This document shows, in pieces, positions 1 through 17,270 of a stretch of 64,000 bases of DNA. The notes beneath the pieces are model-generated. The model did not search any database. It worked only from the letters and a program-made list of their open reading frames with translations, and was not told the origin of the DNA. The DNA comes from Thunnus maccoyii (lineage: Eukaryota > Chordata > Actinopteri > Scombriformes > Scombridae). Location: assembly GCF_910596095.1 (NCBI RefSeq), contig NC_056535.1, forward strand, positions 1,893,001 to 1,957,000. The letters run 5' to 3'. A program made the translations under genes and the position numbers. Each line of letters opens with the position of its first letter. Position 1 is the stretch's first letter.

Positions 1-899
1 GACACAATAATATGATAAAATGACAAAAACAACTAAAATAAAACCATAAACTCATTCAACAACAGTCTGTCCTTGAGAAAAAGCTGCTACACCAAACTCA
101 GTGATATTTTGTAATACATTAGCGACAAACATTCATTACTCATCTAATATGACTTAAGACATCCATTCACTATGGTCTTTACAGTCTATTCAATCTACTG
201 AGAGATTCGGCTACTCTGTGATTCTGCAAAAGAGCTTTTTACTACAATCATCTATAGAAACACTATATTAAATTATTAAAATAATAAATTATTATTATTT
301 CATTATATATATATATATATATATATATACCACCACCACTGAATCTGAGCTTGAAGCTTTATGAATTTCCTCTTGTTCACCTCTCTCTCTCTCTCTCTCT
401 CCTTCTTCCGAGCCACAGCAGCCACAGCAAGCAAAATGAAATCCTCATCTGTCTGTTAGGGTTAGAGTTAGGATGGATGGATGACCTTTGCTGGGATTAA
501 CATTCATTTTAGCTATTTGAAGCTTATTCTTATTAAATGACCCCTAAAATGGCTATTCAGTCTTTGTCCATTCACACATAAGAGAAGTAAAAGGAAAGAC
601 GTTTTTCCAACCTCTTTGTCTACTTATAGTTTCCGTAGGCATGTATGGAGAAAACATTGCATTACACTGCATTATGAAATCGGGAGCACTGTGACTGTGA
701 TTGTCTCTCTGTTTGCTTGTTGCTGCAGTTATTTTGTTGCTTTTCTTGTTTTACATCCGTACTTTTATTGTTGTTGTTGAGTATTGTTCATTTTTAAAGC
801 ATTAAACACATACACAACATAAAACACTGCATCAGCACATATTCACAGCATTCACAGTAAGACAAGCAGCTCCAGCAGCATCACCAGTCTCCATACTCT
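1..899. other. No gene seen; short microsatellites
   Basis: AT-rich sequence with a (TA)n run at about 303-329 and a (CT)n run at about 383-401. Nothing else recognised. Confidence 0.6.
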
Positions 900-1564
900 T
901 TATTTTCTTTTTTCTTTGCAGTGTTGGTGATTTGAGACCAATATAAGCAAAAACTCAGAACGAATTTCACCTTCACACAAATATAAAACTTGGCACCTAG
1001 GTCTCTGAAACCAAAAGCAAGAAGAACCTACTTTCCCAACGGACGCAGACTCACCACCAGTATTGATTAACCGAGAATAAGCCTCTTTCAGCTTACCCCA
1101 GACCATCTTCCCAAAGGGTTAACCTCACTGTGGGTCTTGTCTGTGTCGAGCACAGCTTTAACACTGCCCTGGAAAAAAGCACCCTGTTGTGGTGCTGCAG
1201 GGGTTTGAGAAAACACCCCCCAGTCTTTTTTCTCACATTTACAACCACAGCCTTTTGATTCCTTTATACAAAATCTATATAAGATTAAAACACATTGAGT
1301 CAACCTTATTTATCTCACTAGATTCCCCCCCCCCCCACAATTTTTACTTATCAATTTTGATTTGAGCATCCACTGAGAGGTTTATATGGCACATTTTGTC
1401 CCAAGCAGCGCTCTCAGAGAGTTTAGCCAGGACATCATCCCCGACACTGAAGCTCTGACCTTACCCAGGCCTTAGATGCTAACAACCAAACTGCAGAAAC
1501 AGAGACTCAGGAAGGCAAGATAAAAAGAAACTTTGCACTTACCAGACAGTTGTTCTCTTGGAAT
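900..1564 (-). mobile_element. Probable internal leader of an LTR element
   Basis: Lies downstream of the primer-binding site on the minus strand. A splice-donor-like CTGGTAAGT sits about 15 bases past the primer-binding site, as in retroviral leaders. Two short overlapping minus-strand reading frames (1303-1088 and 1106-900) show no gag motif I can name. No second LTR is visible, so the element is truncated or runs off the window start. Confidence 0.4.
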
Positions 1565-1581
1565 CCTTGTTTGTGATGCCA
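1564..1581 (-). promoter_or_regulatory. Primer-binding site of the LTR element
   Basis: TGGCATCACAAACAAGGA on the minus strand, 3 nt after the LTR end. The tRNA it pairs with was not determined. Confidence 0.5.
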
Positions 1582-1584
1582 ATA

Positions 1585-1874
1585 TGTGAAAGAACTGATG
1601 GAGAGGATGTTAACCTAAAGTGAAGAACTTGTCACAGGATTGGAATGCCTTATGCAGGAACGTTTATTGAAGCTCGATCGAGGAGAACAGAGTTACAGTA
1701 CAAGTGAAAACATTATGCAATGCCACTCAATTCTGCGGTCTACTTCCTGACGAGAGTATTCAAACCCTTCACCAAATCACGTAGTATGTTTACAGGTCAC
1801 ACCTCATGACCCGCTGCTCCCAGGATAGTAGATGGCAAGATAATGACCCATGGAACACAAATAATTCCCCCACA
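1585..1874 (-). mobile_element. Retroviral-type LTR
   Basis: Bounded by TGTG...CACA on both strands (minus strand starts TGTGGGGGAATT and ends TTCTTTCACA), 290 bp. It has a polyadenylation signal in the sense strand (TTCAATAAACG). Three bases after its 3' end comes TGGCATCACAAACAAGG, which begins TGG as a tRNA primer-binding site must. This ordering marks it as a 5' LTR rather than a solo copy. Confidence 0.6.
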
Positions 1875-2640
1875 GTTATGAGTCTCAGGTGGACAGAAAA
1901 GCTGAATCAAAAATGTATTTGAAAAAAAAAAAAGCTTTACAATATTATGTTGGAATCATATATAGGCTGCAGCACTGTTATGAGGCCGAATATCATGCTG
2001 TGGAATCGGACACAACAGAGTAAGGAAAAGGAAGCAGCCACCAGAGCTACGTTATAGCCGCAGCCGAAAGAGAGGCGCTGCAGCTGGAGAGGCTTTGCAG
2101 CATCAACCGGTGCCTGGGGGGAATCGTCAGAACTGAAAACTCTGCGCTGCAACAAACTTTGCAGCGCTTGGTAAACCTGACTTTCTCACAGAATATTATA
2201 TTGTATGTTGCCAACTCTGAAAACTACAGAACAGCACAACAGCCTGTCTGTGTTCCCTGTAACTTATGCGGCTGCATCCAGCTTGAGCACAATCAGGTCC
2301 CAGTTCCTCATCGTCCACAATGATAAAGAAAATGGAAAGAAACAGTGTTTGGCTGTAGTTTTTCACTCCTTCATCCACAATCGTTTCCCATACCAAGCTG
2401 AAATGGAGATGGTAGACTCAGAGGTTTTTTTCACTGTCCACCGATGTGCTCTGGCAGCATTCAGGCTTATGTGGAGCTCTTGGTAAGTTTGCAATGATCC
2501 GCATAACTAATCCTTACACACTGGTACTATAACTGGACTCAATGAGGAAAAAGGTTTGTAAATGGAAGCCTGAGAGATATAATGCTGCTCAATGCTAACT
2601 TTATCTCTGCTAACTGGCCGCTCTGCTGGGAATTGCATTT
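1875..2640. other. No gene recognised
   Basis: Contains a 93-codon open frame (2205-2486, plus) without recognisable domain, splice context or low-complexity explanation. Probably repeat-derived or chance. Confidence 0.5.
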
Positions 2641-3060
2641 GTGACGCTCATAGTGATGAACCCGACTCTACAGCTCCCCTCGGCTTTACCCTAGCTCACT
2701 GCTGCAACTTCACTGGTTCACTCTCAGCGCTCTCATAGTGTCATTTTCAGCTCAGCAGGCAGCTGTTTTAAGCTGCTTTAAAAACCCACTGTACACTACC
2801 TGCTCAGCACCAAACAGCAAACAGACACAGTTAGCTGTAGACTAGCTGGTGAACATAGTGGAGCATTTAGCAGCTAAAGAGACAGATGCTCTATTTCCCT
2901 CAGGAATTGGTAGAGTTAATGTTGGACTTACATTCACCAGGTGATCAGAAACACATAATAATGTTGCTTGGTAGCTGCTGGATGTGGAAATAAGCAAATG
3001 TTTGCTAACAAGTTCAAAATATCAACTTAAAAGGTGATTTTTTAAAACTTATTTTACAAC
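2640..3060. repeat. Teleost interspersed repeat, unclassified
   Basis: Contains phrases common to a dispersed fish repeat: GCTAAAGAGACAGATG, TTGGACTTACATTCACCAGG and AAGTTCAAAATATCAACTT. Recognised from memory, not by search; family unknown, probably a nonautonomous DNA element. Confidence 0.45.
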
Positions 3061-4530
3061 ATTAAAATCCCCCAGACTGGAGATGCAAGGTTTTCACCCA
3101 ACGGTAAAGCTAGTAGTTTCTTTTCTTCATAATTAGTTAGGATTCCTAAGTTCTTTGTCTGCTGATAACTGATTACTCATGTAAAGTGTTTTATCGATGG
3201 GTCCGCTTCAGCCTGATCTCACAGAATATGTGAAATGACCCAACCCAGTCTCACAGCAGTTCATGAAATAGTCACGGACTTTAATCTATACATTCTTGTA
3301 CATAGACAGGCTCAGACTCAGCACAACTGTCAAACAAATATATTTCAATTGGAAGTATGTTTTGTGCCTGCACAACGTTTTTTTTCTGTCAGTTGGGACT
3401 CTGAAAGAAAAAAGGAGCTGTATTGTTTTTCTAATTTGTTGTTAATTTTTAACTATAACAGCTACATTACTCAACATTCAATCACTAGATTATATCCTTG
3501 TTTTTATTTCTTTATTTTATTTTATCAGTACCAGTCAATGGTCCATGTCAGTCTGGTTGGTGGACCTGATGAGTCAAATGTTGAGATTTACTATTACTGT
3601 CCTTTTCTGAAAGCAGGCTGCTCACATAAAACATGATAAAACCTGACAGTTTGACTGACAGAACCACTGAATGTGACAATTTAACAACCAAAGCAGTGGG
3701 ATTAAAATCAGAGTTTTTGTGAACTGTTGGCTGGTGAGTGAATCGGACTAGCTAATGTTAGCAGGTTTATTTCCAGTCTGTCTGTGATGATGCATCAGCT
3801 GATTTTGTTAACAAGGATCCCTGATTAACTTTACACTGATGAGTTTAAGGGGATGGTAAACATATTTGTGTTATCAGATTTTAAATATCTAATAGTTAAA
3901 TGGGTGAAAATTACTTTTAACCATATTTTACTCATAATTGACAGGGTCCCCAGCTGTTGACTATACTCACATGACAGCTGAAGTCAAGAGCTTTCTATAA
4001 CAGTTGCTCCCATGTCTGCAGCCCCTTTTGTTGCTGAATCATAAGCCTTCAAACATGCCCTGAGGTAAAGGTTTAAAGGTCAGCATTTCAAAGCAGGAGC
4101 CATGTAGATTATTCATATTGACATATGTTACTCTCCAGGCCAAGACCTTTCCAACAATGTATTTGGTCTACGACAAAATTTACGACAAAAAACCTACCAG
4201 GAGTATTCAGATGGCTGTCACCAGCATTTTCCCCACTGAAGTAGATCACAACTGTCCTACTTCCTGCTTATAGCCACCGCTTATGTTTGGCCATTTTTAA
4301 TATGATCTTTTATAATATATATAATGTACCTTTCTACCACATGCAACCAAAAATGTACTCTTGCATTGTATGCAGAATGCAGCATTTTTATTGCCAGGTA
4401 CTTTACAAAGAAAGGAGTAAGCCTCCTGGAACTCTGTAAAACAGGGACACCTTTGACAACCGACTGGCACACACACACAATTACACTCACACACCTAAAT
4501 AAGCATTAATGTCCAGTTCCTCATAATAAT
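3061..4530. other. No gene recognised
   Basis: A 133-codon open frame (3235-3636, plus) is Phe/Tyr-rich and AT-driven with no domain. Otherwise nothing but a short CA stretch near 4469-4480. Confidence 0.5.
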
Positions 4531-4536
4531 CTTTTC

Positions 4537-5760
4537 AACATGTCATCACTCAAATTTGTAAACTGGAATGTCTGTGGAATTGGTTCCCAGGCCAGAAAAA
4601 TGAAAAGTATTGAATCACTTGGCCAACCTACAAACAGATATATGCTTATTACAAAAAACACATCTATCAGAATCAGACCATAAGAAATTAAAATCATCAC
4701 AATTTGATCACTTATTTTCTGCTCTTTACAATACAAAACAAATATGTATGCATTTTAATAAACAAAAAAGTCTCATTAGTCCATAATACCACTATCAGAA
4801 GATCCCAGAGGACGTTTTATCATCATAAACATATCAATCAACTATAGCTCAGTCACAATCTGTAATGCTTATGGCCCAAACTCTGATGATCCTTTTTTCA
4901 TATTTATCAAAGGTAGACATGCATCCAGTAATGCAGACTGTTTAATTTAACGCACTATTCATCATTACAACAAACAGGTACCATCATAGCCACCTTAGAT
5001 GCAGAAAAAGCTTTTGATAGACTAAACTGTAAATACCTTTTTACCGCACTAGAAAGATTTGGCTTTGGGGAATCATTTATTAACTGAGTCAAGATTTTGT
5101 ACACAGCTCCTTCAGCCAATGTCATCACCGAGGGACAAACCTCATAAAGTTTCACATTGCACAGAGGGACTAGGCAAGGATGCCCACTCTATCCCTCTCT
5201 ATTCACCATTTTCATCAAATCTTTAGCAGCAGCCATTCGTCAGAACATCGGCATAAAAGGAATCCAAACACCCAAAATACAGCATAAGATCAGTTTATAT
5301 GCGACTGATGTATTGCTGTTCCTACAAAACCCTCACTTATCACTACAAGAAACAATTAAACTTACTGTATCATACTCCAATATCTGTGACTACTCCATTA
5401 ACTGCAACAAATCTTCCATTCCTCCATTACATAGTAACAGCTGGGATATGGTAGCCCATACATCACCTATTCCCTTATGCACGAGTAACATCACATATTT
5501 AGGTATTAATGTTTCCCCCAGGCTGTCAGAGCTGGACTCAACTTCACTCCACTATTCAAAAAAACAGATGATGACCTCCACTGCTGGATGAACCTAGCAC
5601 TCTCCATTTTGGGCAGAATTGCCACTGTTAAAATGACAATACTTATTCTATCTATTTTCAATGATCCCAACCCAACCCACCATCAACTGGTTCAAATCTC
5701 CTGACTCAATCAAAAACCAAAAACACAAAGAGGGTTGCTCCACATTTTTACCATTATTCT
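4537..5760 (+). mobile_element. L1-like LINE relic: endonuclease start joined to reverse transcriptase core
   Basis: From 4537 the translation reads VNWNVCGIGSQARKMK, the start of an APE-type endonuclease, followed after frameshifts by LLQKTHLSESDHKKLK. Near 4975 it jumps to LDAEKAFDRLN, then HRGTRQGCPLYPSLFTIF and ISLYATDVLLFLQNP of the reverse transcriptase. The middle (end of endonuclease and first RT blocks) is deleted. The catalytic YADD box is YATD, and there are several stops and frameshifts, so this copy is dead. Confidence 0.8.
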
Positions 5761-5775
5761 CTCTATTCTCAATAT

Positions 5776-5823
5776 ATATATGCATGTATGTATACATATA
5801 TATATACACATGTACACACACAA
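5776..5823. repeat. Compound AT/GT-type microsatellite
   Basis: Imperfect TATATG/TACATA/CACA repeats directly after the LINE fragment. Confidence 0.6.
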
Positions 5824-5959
5824 ATGGATCCACCTAAATCAATCAGATATCACATGGTTAGATACAGAACAAACAAACACTTTGTAAAGACTTCAGATCT
5901 CAGATATACCATTTCCCAGCCAGACTATGAAAAGCCCTATGGCACCTATGGGTTGTTAT

Positions 5960-6342
5960 GTATCGTTGCATCCGACGCTGCCAAGTACCACCACAGACTG
6001 TCCAGGAGCTCACTGATGCTCTGATCCAGGTCTGGGAGGAGATCCCCTATGACACCATCCGCTGACTCATTAGAGCATGCCCAGACATTGTCAGGAGTGC
6101 ATACAGGCACATGGGGGCAATATACACTACTGAGTCACATTATGAGTTGCTGTGATAAAAGTTGGATCAGCCTGTGATTTCAATTTTTTACTTTGATTTT
6201 CAGTGTGATTTTGAATCCAGCCCTCAGTGGGTTGATGATTTTGGTTGTACAATGTACATCAGTAAAGATTTTCAATTTGAATAACTCGTTCATCAAGATC
6301 TGATGTGTGATTTAAGTGTTCCCTTAATTTTTTTGAGCAGTG
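5960..6342 (+). mobile_element. Tc1/mariner transposon 3' end, dead
   Basis: Frame at about 5982-6155 reads VPPQTVQELTDALIQVWEEI then PYDTIR-stop-LIRACPD, the C-terminal end of a Tc1-like transposase with one in-frame stop. The right terminal inverted repeat ends GAGCAGTG at 6342 (inverted, CACTGCTCAAAAAAATTAAG), a typical fish Tc1 end. The left half is missing, and the flanking TA is not preserved. Confidence 0.75.
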
Positions 6343-6439
6343 TCTTTCTAAAAACATATCAGATGATATCAAAAGTATGTAGTAGTATGAAAGTAGTAAG
6401 TCTATTTGTGACCAGAAGATTAACCTTATTTTAAATAAT

Positions 6440-7030
6440 GAACCTGATGTTTAGAATTGTATCGTGTCGCTTTAAGACAATAAGTCTCCAGGGAATGATG
6501 GTGTAATTAATTAATATTACAAGATTTACATTTTTTTTAAATTTTACAAACAATTAGTCCCATTTTTGGTTGCCATGTTTGAAGAGGCCATAACAAATGA
6601 ATCATTGCTCCCAACACTTTGGCAAGGTCTCATCCCTAAACCAAAGAAAGATAAATTATAGATTAGACTGGATATTGAATATTCTTGCAATTTCTGTGGA
6701 TTAGAAAAAGAAATTTCCCATCTGTTTTTTTTCGCTGCAAATTATTCTGGATGGACACTGAGCATTATATAAGAAGGAAGACAGACCAAAGGATCCATCT
6801 ATTGGAAAAATACATCCTTCTTTGTTTTGAAGACAATGTCATGGACAAAGATTTTTTCTTTGTGCAATTGGTTTTAATAATGGAAAAAAATCACATACAT
6901 AAAAAGAAATGGTTTGACTCCAAACCAAAACAGAACATTTCTGTCATGAGCTGTGATGCATCACAGATAGGCCTACTGTGTGTCGACAAGAAAGTTATCA
7001 AAACATGGTATTTTTGTAAAAAAAAATAGG
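6440..7030 (+). mobile_element. Second L1-like LINE fragment: RT entry block joined to C-terminal end
   Basis: Starts with SPGNDG-type sequence (tctccagggaatgatgg) and reads through FLVAMFEEAITNESLLPTLW and QGLIPKPKKD, the first RT block of L1 elements. At about 6665 it jumps to CNFCGLEKEISHLFFRCKLF, the C-terminal CCHC region, and EKNHIHKKKWFDSKP. As the SPGNDG block precedes the DAEKAFDR block in an intact L1, this is either another copy or a rearrangement of the first. Confidence 0.75.
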
Positions 7031-7430
7031 CTATGGTATATGCACAGAGTTTAATTTTTTTTTTTTTAATTATACGTGTCTATATGTATGTTTGTAGGTT
7101 TAATGTGTGTGTATATGTATAATGTGTAGGCTATGACTATATGTGCACGTGTATAAGCTATTTCTTTTGCTTCTTTTATTTTTTCTTTTCTTTTTTCTTT
7201 GTATCCATTGGCTATATACATTGGCAGTTTTATATATGTTGTTTGTACATTCTGTTCTGATCAATGAAAATAGAAAGGAAAATACGAGAGCAGGTCAACT
7301 ACCATAAAAATTTACATAGGCTACTTACATAAACTTAACTCTGTAGGAGTTAACAATCTCCAGAAGATGGCAGCAATGTAACACCAAAGATGGCATGCTG
7401 CCATTAAAACTCAAAGACAAAGAAGAGTTG
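7031..7430. other. A/T-rich sequence, probably L1 3' tail
   Basis: T-rich runs and TATGTGTG-type words after the L1 C-terminus; no gene. Confidence 0.4.
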
Positions 7431-8744
7431 ACCGTTCCAGGAAAAACAGTAGAAAGATGTAAAAAGACACTGAATAGTATTAGATGTTTGAAGGGCAGAG
7501 AGTAGGGAGCAAATAGATCTGCTTTGAAAGCTATCTATATTGGTACATCTATGAATCATCATCAAAGACATTAGTAAAAAAAAGTTGGACACAATCCAGT
7601 ATCAAGTTTTGAGACTGTGCGATGGGCCCATAGAGACAAGCATTAACATACTGGGCAAACTGAGGAGGACATAATGAGAGTCATCTGAGGTTATTAAAAC
7701 CATGCTGGACAATAGAGCACAAGGTCAATGAGATAGGAACATCTGATAAAATGTTAAACCTCTTATCTATTGTCCCACCATGGATTCCAGAAGAAGTAAT
7801 GGTCGATGTTAGAGGAGAAAATAGTTTAAAAAATTAAAGCAAAAATTAAGTCATTAGATACATTGAAGAACATTATTCTGTAAAAGTTAAAGTGTATACA
7901 GATGCATCTAAAACAGTGGATAATAGCGTAGGGATAGTGTTTATTATTCCAGACCTAAATGTAATGTTAAATAAGAGAATTAAAGATAACTTAACAGTAT
8001 ATACAGGGAAACTGTTAGATATTCTACTGGCTCTAAGTTGAAAAAGTTAGAAAAAGTCAAATCAATATCAGTTTTAGTAGGTTCTGATTCTGTTAGTACA
8101 TTAACATTAAGTATCACATACATGCAGTCAGATAGGAGACATGACATTGTGCTTGATATAGCTCAAATGATCTTCAGAATTAAGAGGGCAGGAATAGAAG
8201 TTAAATTCATATGGATTCCCACATATAGTTGTACAATCAAATCAGAAATTAGAAAAGAAATGTCATGAAGAGTGGGATAGAGAAAATAACAGCCAATACT
8301 ACTATTGCATTCAAAGAAAAGTGGAGAAATGAGAGAAAGCAATAGAAATAGAAAGGAGGAGGACATGATAACAAGGAGGAGGTTTGATCACGCTGGTCTG
8401 AACAGTAATCTGAACATCATGAACATGCTACTGGTAGATGTGTGTATTGTGGGCTGCAGAAAACGGTGGAGCATGTATTTTTGCACTGTCCTAGTTACCA
8501 GCAAGAGAGACAGACACTTAATGTTATACTTGGAAGGAATCGCATGACACCTGGCTTGAAATAAATGTTGCAGAAGACTTCAGAGGATGTGGGACACAGG
8601 GCCATTTTCAAATGTTTCGAAAGCACAGGAGAATTTAGCAGGAGAATTTAATGTGACCGCTCTGATCCACACTCCAATCCAGCAGGTGGCGGTAATACGC
8701 TTAAAAGCTATTTGCCAACAGTAGAAGAAGAAGAAGAAAAAGCG
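7430..8744 (+). mobile_element. I/Nimb-like LINE, 5'-truncated, with RNase H and CCHC end
   Basis: Segments in order: end of reverse transcriptase region (LKAIYIGTS, KLDTIQYQVLRLC), RNase H (KVYTDASK near 7887; VGSDSVSTL near 8070; GIEVKFIWIP near 8193) and a C-terminal zinc knuckle CVYCGLQKTVEHVFLHC near 8439-8490, C-X2-C-X7-H-X4-C. The tail has the fish LINE phrase CAGCAGGTGGCGGTAATACG and ends in (GAA)n near 8724-8740. Several stops and frameshifts; inactive. The 3' end lies only about 60 bp from the c3orf14 start codon. Confidence 0.78.
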
Positions 8745-8803
8745 TTGGTTCCTGCCGGCTCCCTCGGATGGTTAGGACTCAAGAAAGTGTTAAGTTGCTA
8801 AGA

Positions 8804-14049
<5,246 letters not shown>

Positions 14050-14644
14050 GTGAGCACTGATTCTGATGGAGACTTACCTTTTGTTGGTCACATGATACAG
14101 ATGAATAGAGGGCTGTTGATTCTAAGAGGAGATCACCAAGCCAGAACTAAAAAAAATGAAGCTCTGTCCACTTGTGAAAAAAAAAACCCTTTCAGTGGAA
14201 GGTTAGGACACCAGTGTTGTGTGCATCTTGACCGTGAGGAGGGGAACTTAAACCTGAAGCTTGAGCACGACTGAACAGTTTATCAGGTAGTTCTAAGAGT
14301 TCAAATTCACCACTCATCACACCAGAAATGATAAAAGCATCAGTGTGCTGACCTGATATTCTGAACGGTCCCGATGTGTCGTGAAGCACAAGAGTTCCAA
14401 AGTTCTACTATTGGTAAATAATAATCTAACTTTACATTATATGAATGCAGGTGTGAGCTTGTTTTTCCGGCCAGGTCTGCTGACCTTCAGCACTACTGGA
14501 AAGTTTTCTACAGAGTTCTAACTGAGAGCTGTTAAACCAGAATGTAGTAGTGCAGTGCTGTGTAAAAACCACTAGAGGGAGCGAGTGTCATAGATAAAAG
14601 AGAAAAGCTGGTTTAGAAATAGTTTAAATACAATATTTAATTAC

Positions 14645-14782
14645 AATAAATGATTTTTATTTATACATTAGTCTGTTTCTGTCTCTCATTCTGTATGTCA
14701 GTGTCCCATAATTCAACTGAAATAAAAGACTGAAATAATCATATAATTATAAAATTTTACAATTTGTCAAGTTACCAATAAA
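14645..14782 (+). terminator. Candidate polyadenylation signals of c3orf14
   Basis: Three AATAAA hexamers on the plus strand at 14645-14650, 14721-14726 and 14777-14782, about 600-730 bp past the stop codon. Which one is used cannot be decided from sequence. Confidence 0.45.
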
Positions 14783-15880
14783 ATCCTCAAACAAGGACAG
14801 TTGTGTTAATATTAAATATGTGGGGCCTGTTACTCGGGAGTGTATCTGGCTGTAGAACTTTACATGTGAAGTACTCAGCAGTTGTAGGATGTCACTGGGT
14901 GATATGATGCAATCTCATCACTGCCGGAAAATTAATCAGTACACTTCTGATTATGATAAATTTCACAGTACGGTAAATGTACGCAAAGAACAGTGACATG
15001 ATAAACATGATATAGTTATATGAGTCTTGTACATTAGAGACATTACACACTGATGGATTAGAGAAATACAATCAGACGCTGCTCTGCAGGATCCACGGTC
15101 CCTTTAGCTGTTCCAGCTGCACTCTGAAGTGTTTTTGGAGCTTTGTCAGCTGCTGCTTGCAAAATGAGCCCATGCAGTATGACTGCTTCCATTCAAGGGG
15201 TTACAGGGGTCACAACAACACATCCCACATCATGTCTGGCTGATATCATTGACCTTGTGTGTGTGTGTGTGTGTGTGTGTGTGGAAGTACAGAGCAGAGA
15301 CACAGAAGTAATGAGAGGAACATTCCACTCATTTGTCACCAGATGCAAAAAAGCATAGCACCTGCTTCTTCACCGCTAGGGTGGATGAAGACCCCCCCCC
15401 CCCCCCCCCCCCATCACATTCTACGTCTTCTCTCTACACCACCAGAGACGGCAGCCCCCTCCTACACTTTAACCCCTAATTGTCTGTGATCAGACCTGCG
15501 CTGGGCTGACGCGGAGTGGCGGCTTGACAAACGCAGTCATCCGGACAGCCAGGGTTGAAGTGGCCGGTGGTTGGCAGCTGCCCCGGCTCCTCAGCTGGGG
15601 CCCCAGTGCAGCGGGCCCTCAGGCGGTAGCAGCTAGCCACCAGCCACCACCGACTGACTGGACCAGTCTGAACTGATAGGGTCTGGGTGGCGGGGTGCCG
15701 GTTTGGTGAAGGAGCAGGACAGGGGGGCGAGTGCGGTGAGGTCAAGGGCAGGATTTAAAGAAGGAAGGGGTAGGGGGGGGAGGTATTTGTGTTGTGCATC
15801 CAATCATGGGTGACAAGATCGGGTGGTGGGAGGGTGAAAGGGGTGGGGGGGGGGGGGGATGAAGATGCGATGTAGTGAAT
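14783..15880. other. Intergenic; microsatellite and homopolymer tracts
   Basis: (GT)n at 15255-15283, a 21-base poly-C at 15392-15412 and a 14-base poly-G at 15845-15858. No gene. Confidence 0.6.
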
Positions 15881-16300
15881 TATCTAAAAGGGTTTTGAAG
15901 AGTACGATCTGGAGCCCTTCCAAATGACTAGCCCTGCATTATGTATTCTAATGGCAGAGGCCCCCAGGCTGCAGGAGCCCGAGTCGCCACTGTTGTCACT
16001 GACCAGACCTCGGCTCACCCTGCCAGCCACCCACAACAACAATGACCCCTCAGACAGCCCTCTGTCTCCAGTGGCGTGGCATGAATCTGGAGCCACAAGA
16101 TTATGCAACGCAGTTTGGCTATTGAGAGCCCACTGAGAGCCCTGACAGATAATTGGCTGAGCCCAAAAGCCGTGCAAATGGTTAAGTGTCGACTCCAGTT
16201 GATTGGATAATGGGTAATTGCACGCTGCATTTCATTCAGTGATATGCTGCGGGTGTAGCAGGGGCAAGCGAAGGGGAGGGAAAGAATGGAGGAGGGAAAA
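15880..16300. promoter_or_regulatory. Enhancer-like block 3' of fezf2 (A)
   Basis: Complex, non-repetitive sequence with clustered homeodomain-type sites (GATAATTGGCTGAG; GGATAATGGGTAATTGCACG) and a CAACAATGA Sox-like site. Composition resembles conserved noncoding elements near developmental genes. Conservation was not tested. Confidence 0.4.
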
Positions 16301-16599
16301 TATTTTGGCGTGCTGCGTTTTTTGCAGCCTGTTATTTCACACTCCGAGTCCGTTTCATTTGTTTAGGATCTCGAGCCCGGAGAGATCACAGATTCGTATC
16401 AACTGCCGACGCGATTTAAATTGCAAATGACATTTTATTGTTGAATAGTAAAAAAAAAATGTTTCATTTTCTTTTCTCAGTCTAAGCATTTCAGACTTCA
16501 CAGATGTGAGTGTTGGTGCCTGGTGGCGCTGTTTGAGGCTTTTCCTCTGACCCTGAGCAAAGCTTGTAAATCCAGAGTCTCTCCTTTTGATCATGGCAT

Positions 16600-17270
16600 G
16601 TCACCTCCACTTAAGAGCCCGGGCTGCCAGCTCTTTGTCTTTCCCTTCACAAGAGGCCTTGACTGTTGTCATGTTGTCTCAAATTAAATAGAAGGCTTCA
16701 TGTCATACACTAAGAGGAAGCAACACTGGCCTTAAGGTAGCCTGGCACAGCTCCCCCGTCCACCGCACAGGCTACAGTGTAACGTTTCCTCTTTAACGGC
16801 CCCTCGCCTCACTCGTCCTCACTGTAATCACGTACCTCTCTGCTCTCCTATAGCGTCCTCTAAAGAAAAGAGTCCATGCACTTCAACTTAGAAGCAGCTT
16901 TCTGGAGCTTCTTCCCCAGATAGACTAGAATATACTGGAGCTGCATTATTGCTGGTAGAGGAAGTCTGGTGATGGGTGGGGGGGGGGGGAGTCGGGCTCG
17001 CTGAATTCCACTTCAGTCACTGTATTGATCAAGCTTCCACGGATGTCTTTCTGCCGTCGCCTGGTAAAGTCAGAATGTGCAGTGTGATTCATATCGACTG
17101 AGGGATTAAGCGGGCAGCTGAAAGGACACGTATGAATTCCGCGTTCGTGTTCTCGCGCCTTTTGTCGATATTGATTCTCCCCTCGGTACGGAGCCACGCA
17201 CGGCACCAGCATGTCGTTTGATTCTTCATCAAGTCTTTTATTGCACTCTAATCAGTTTACTATCACAGAC
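16600..17270. promoter_or_regulatory. Enhancer-like block 3' of fezf2 (B)
   Basis: Non-repetitive sequence with GGGATTAAGCGGG (Otx/bicoid-like), TGTATTGATCAAG and TTATTGCACTCTAATCAG. A 13-base poly-G lies inside at about 16978. Inference only. Confidence 0.33.

Noticed and set aside
3235..3636. 133-codon plus-strand open frame
   Set aside because: No domain, start context or splice signals; hydrophobic and A/T-driven.
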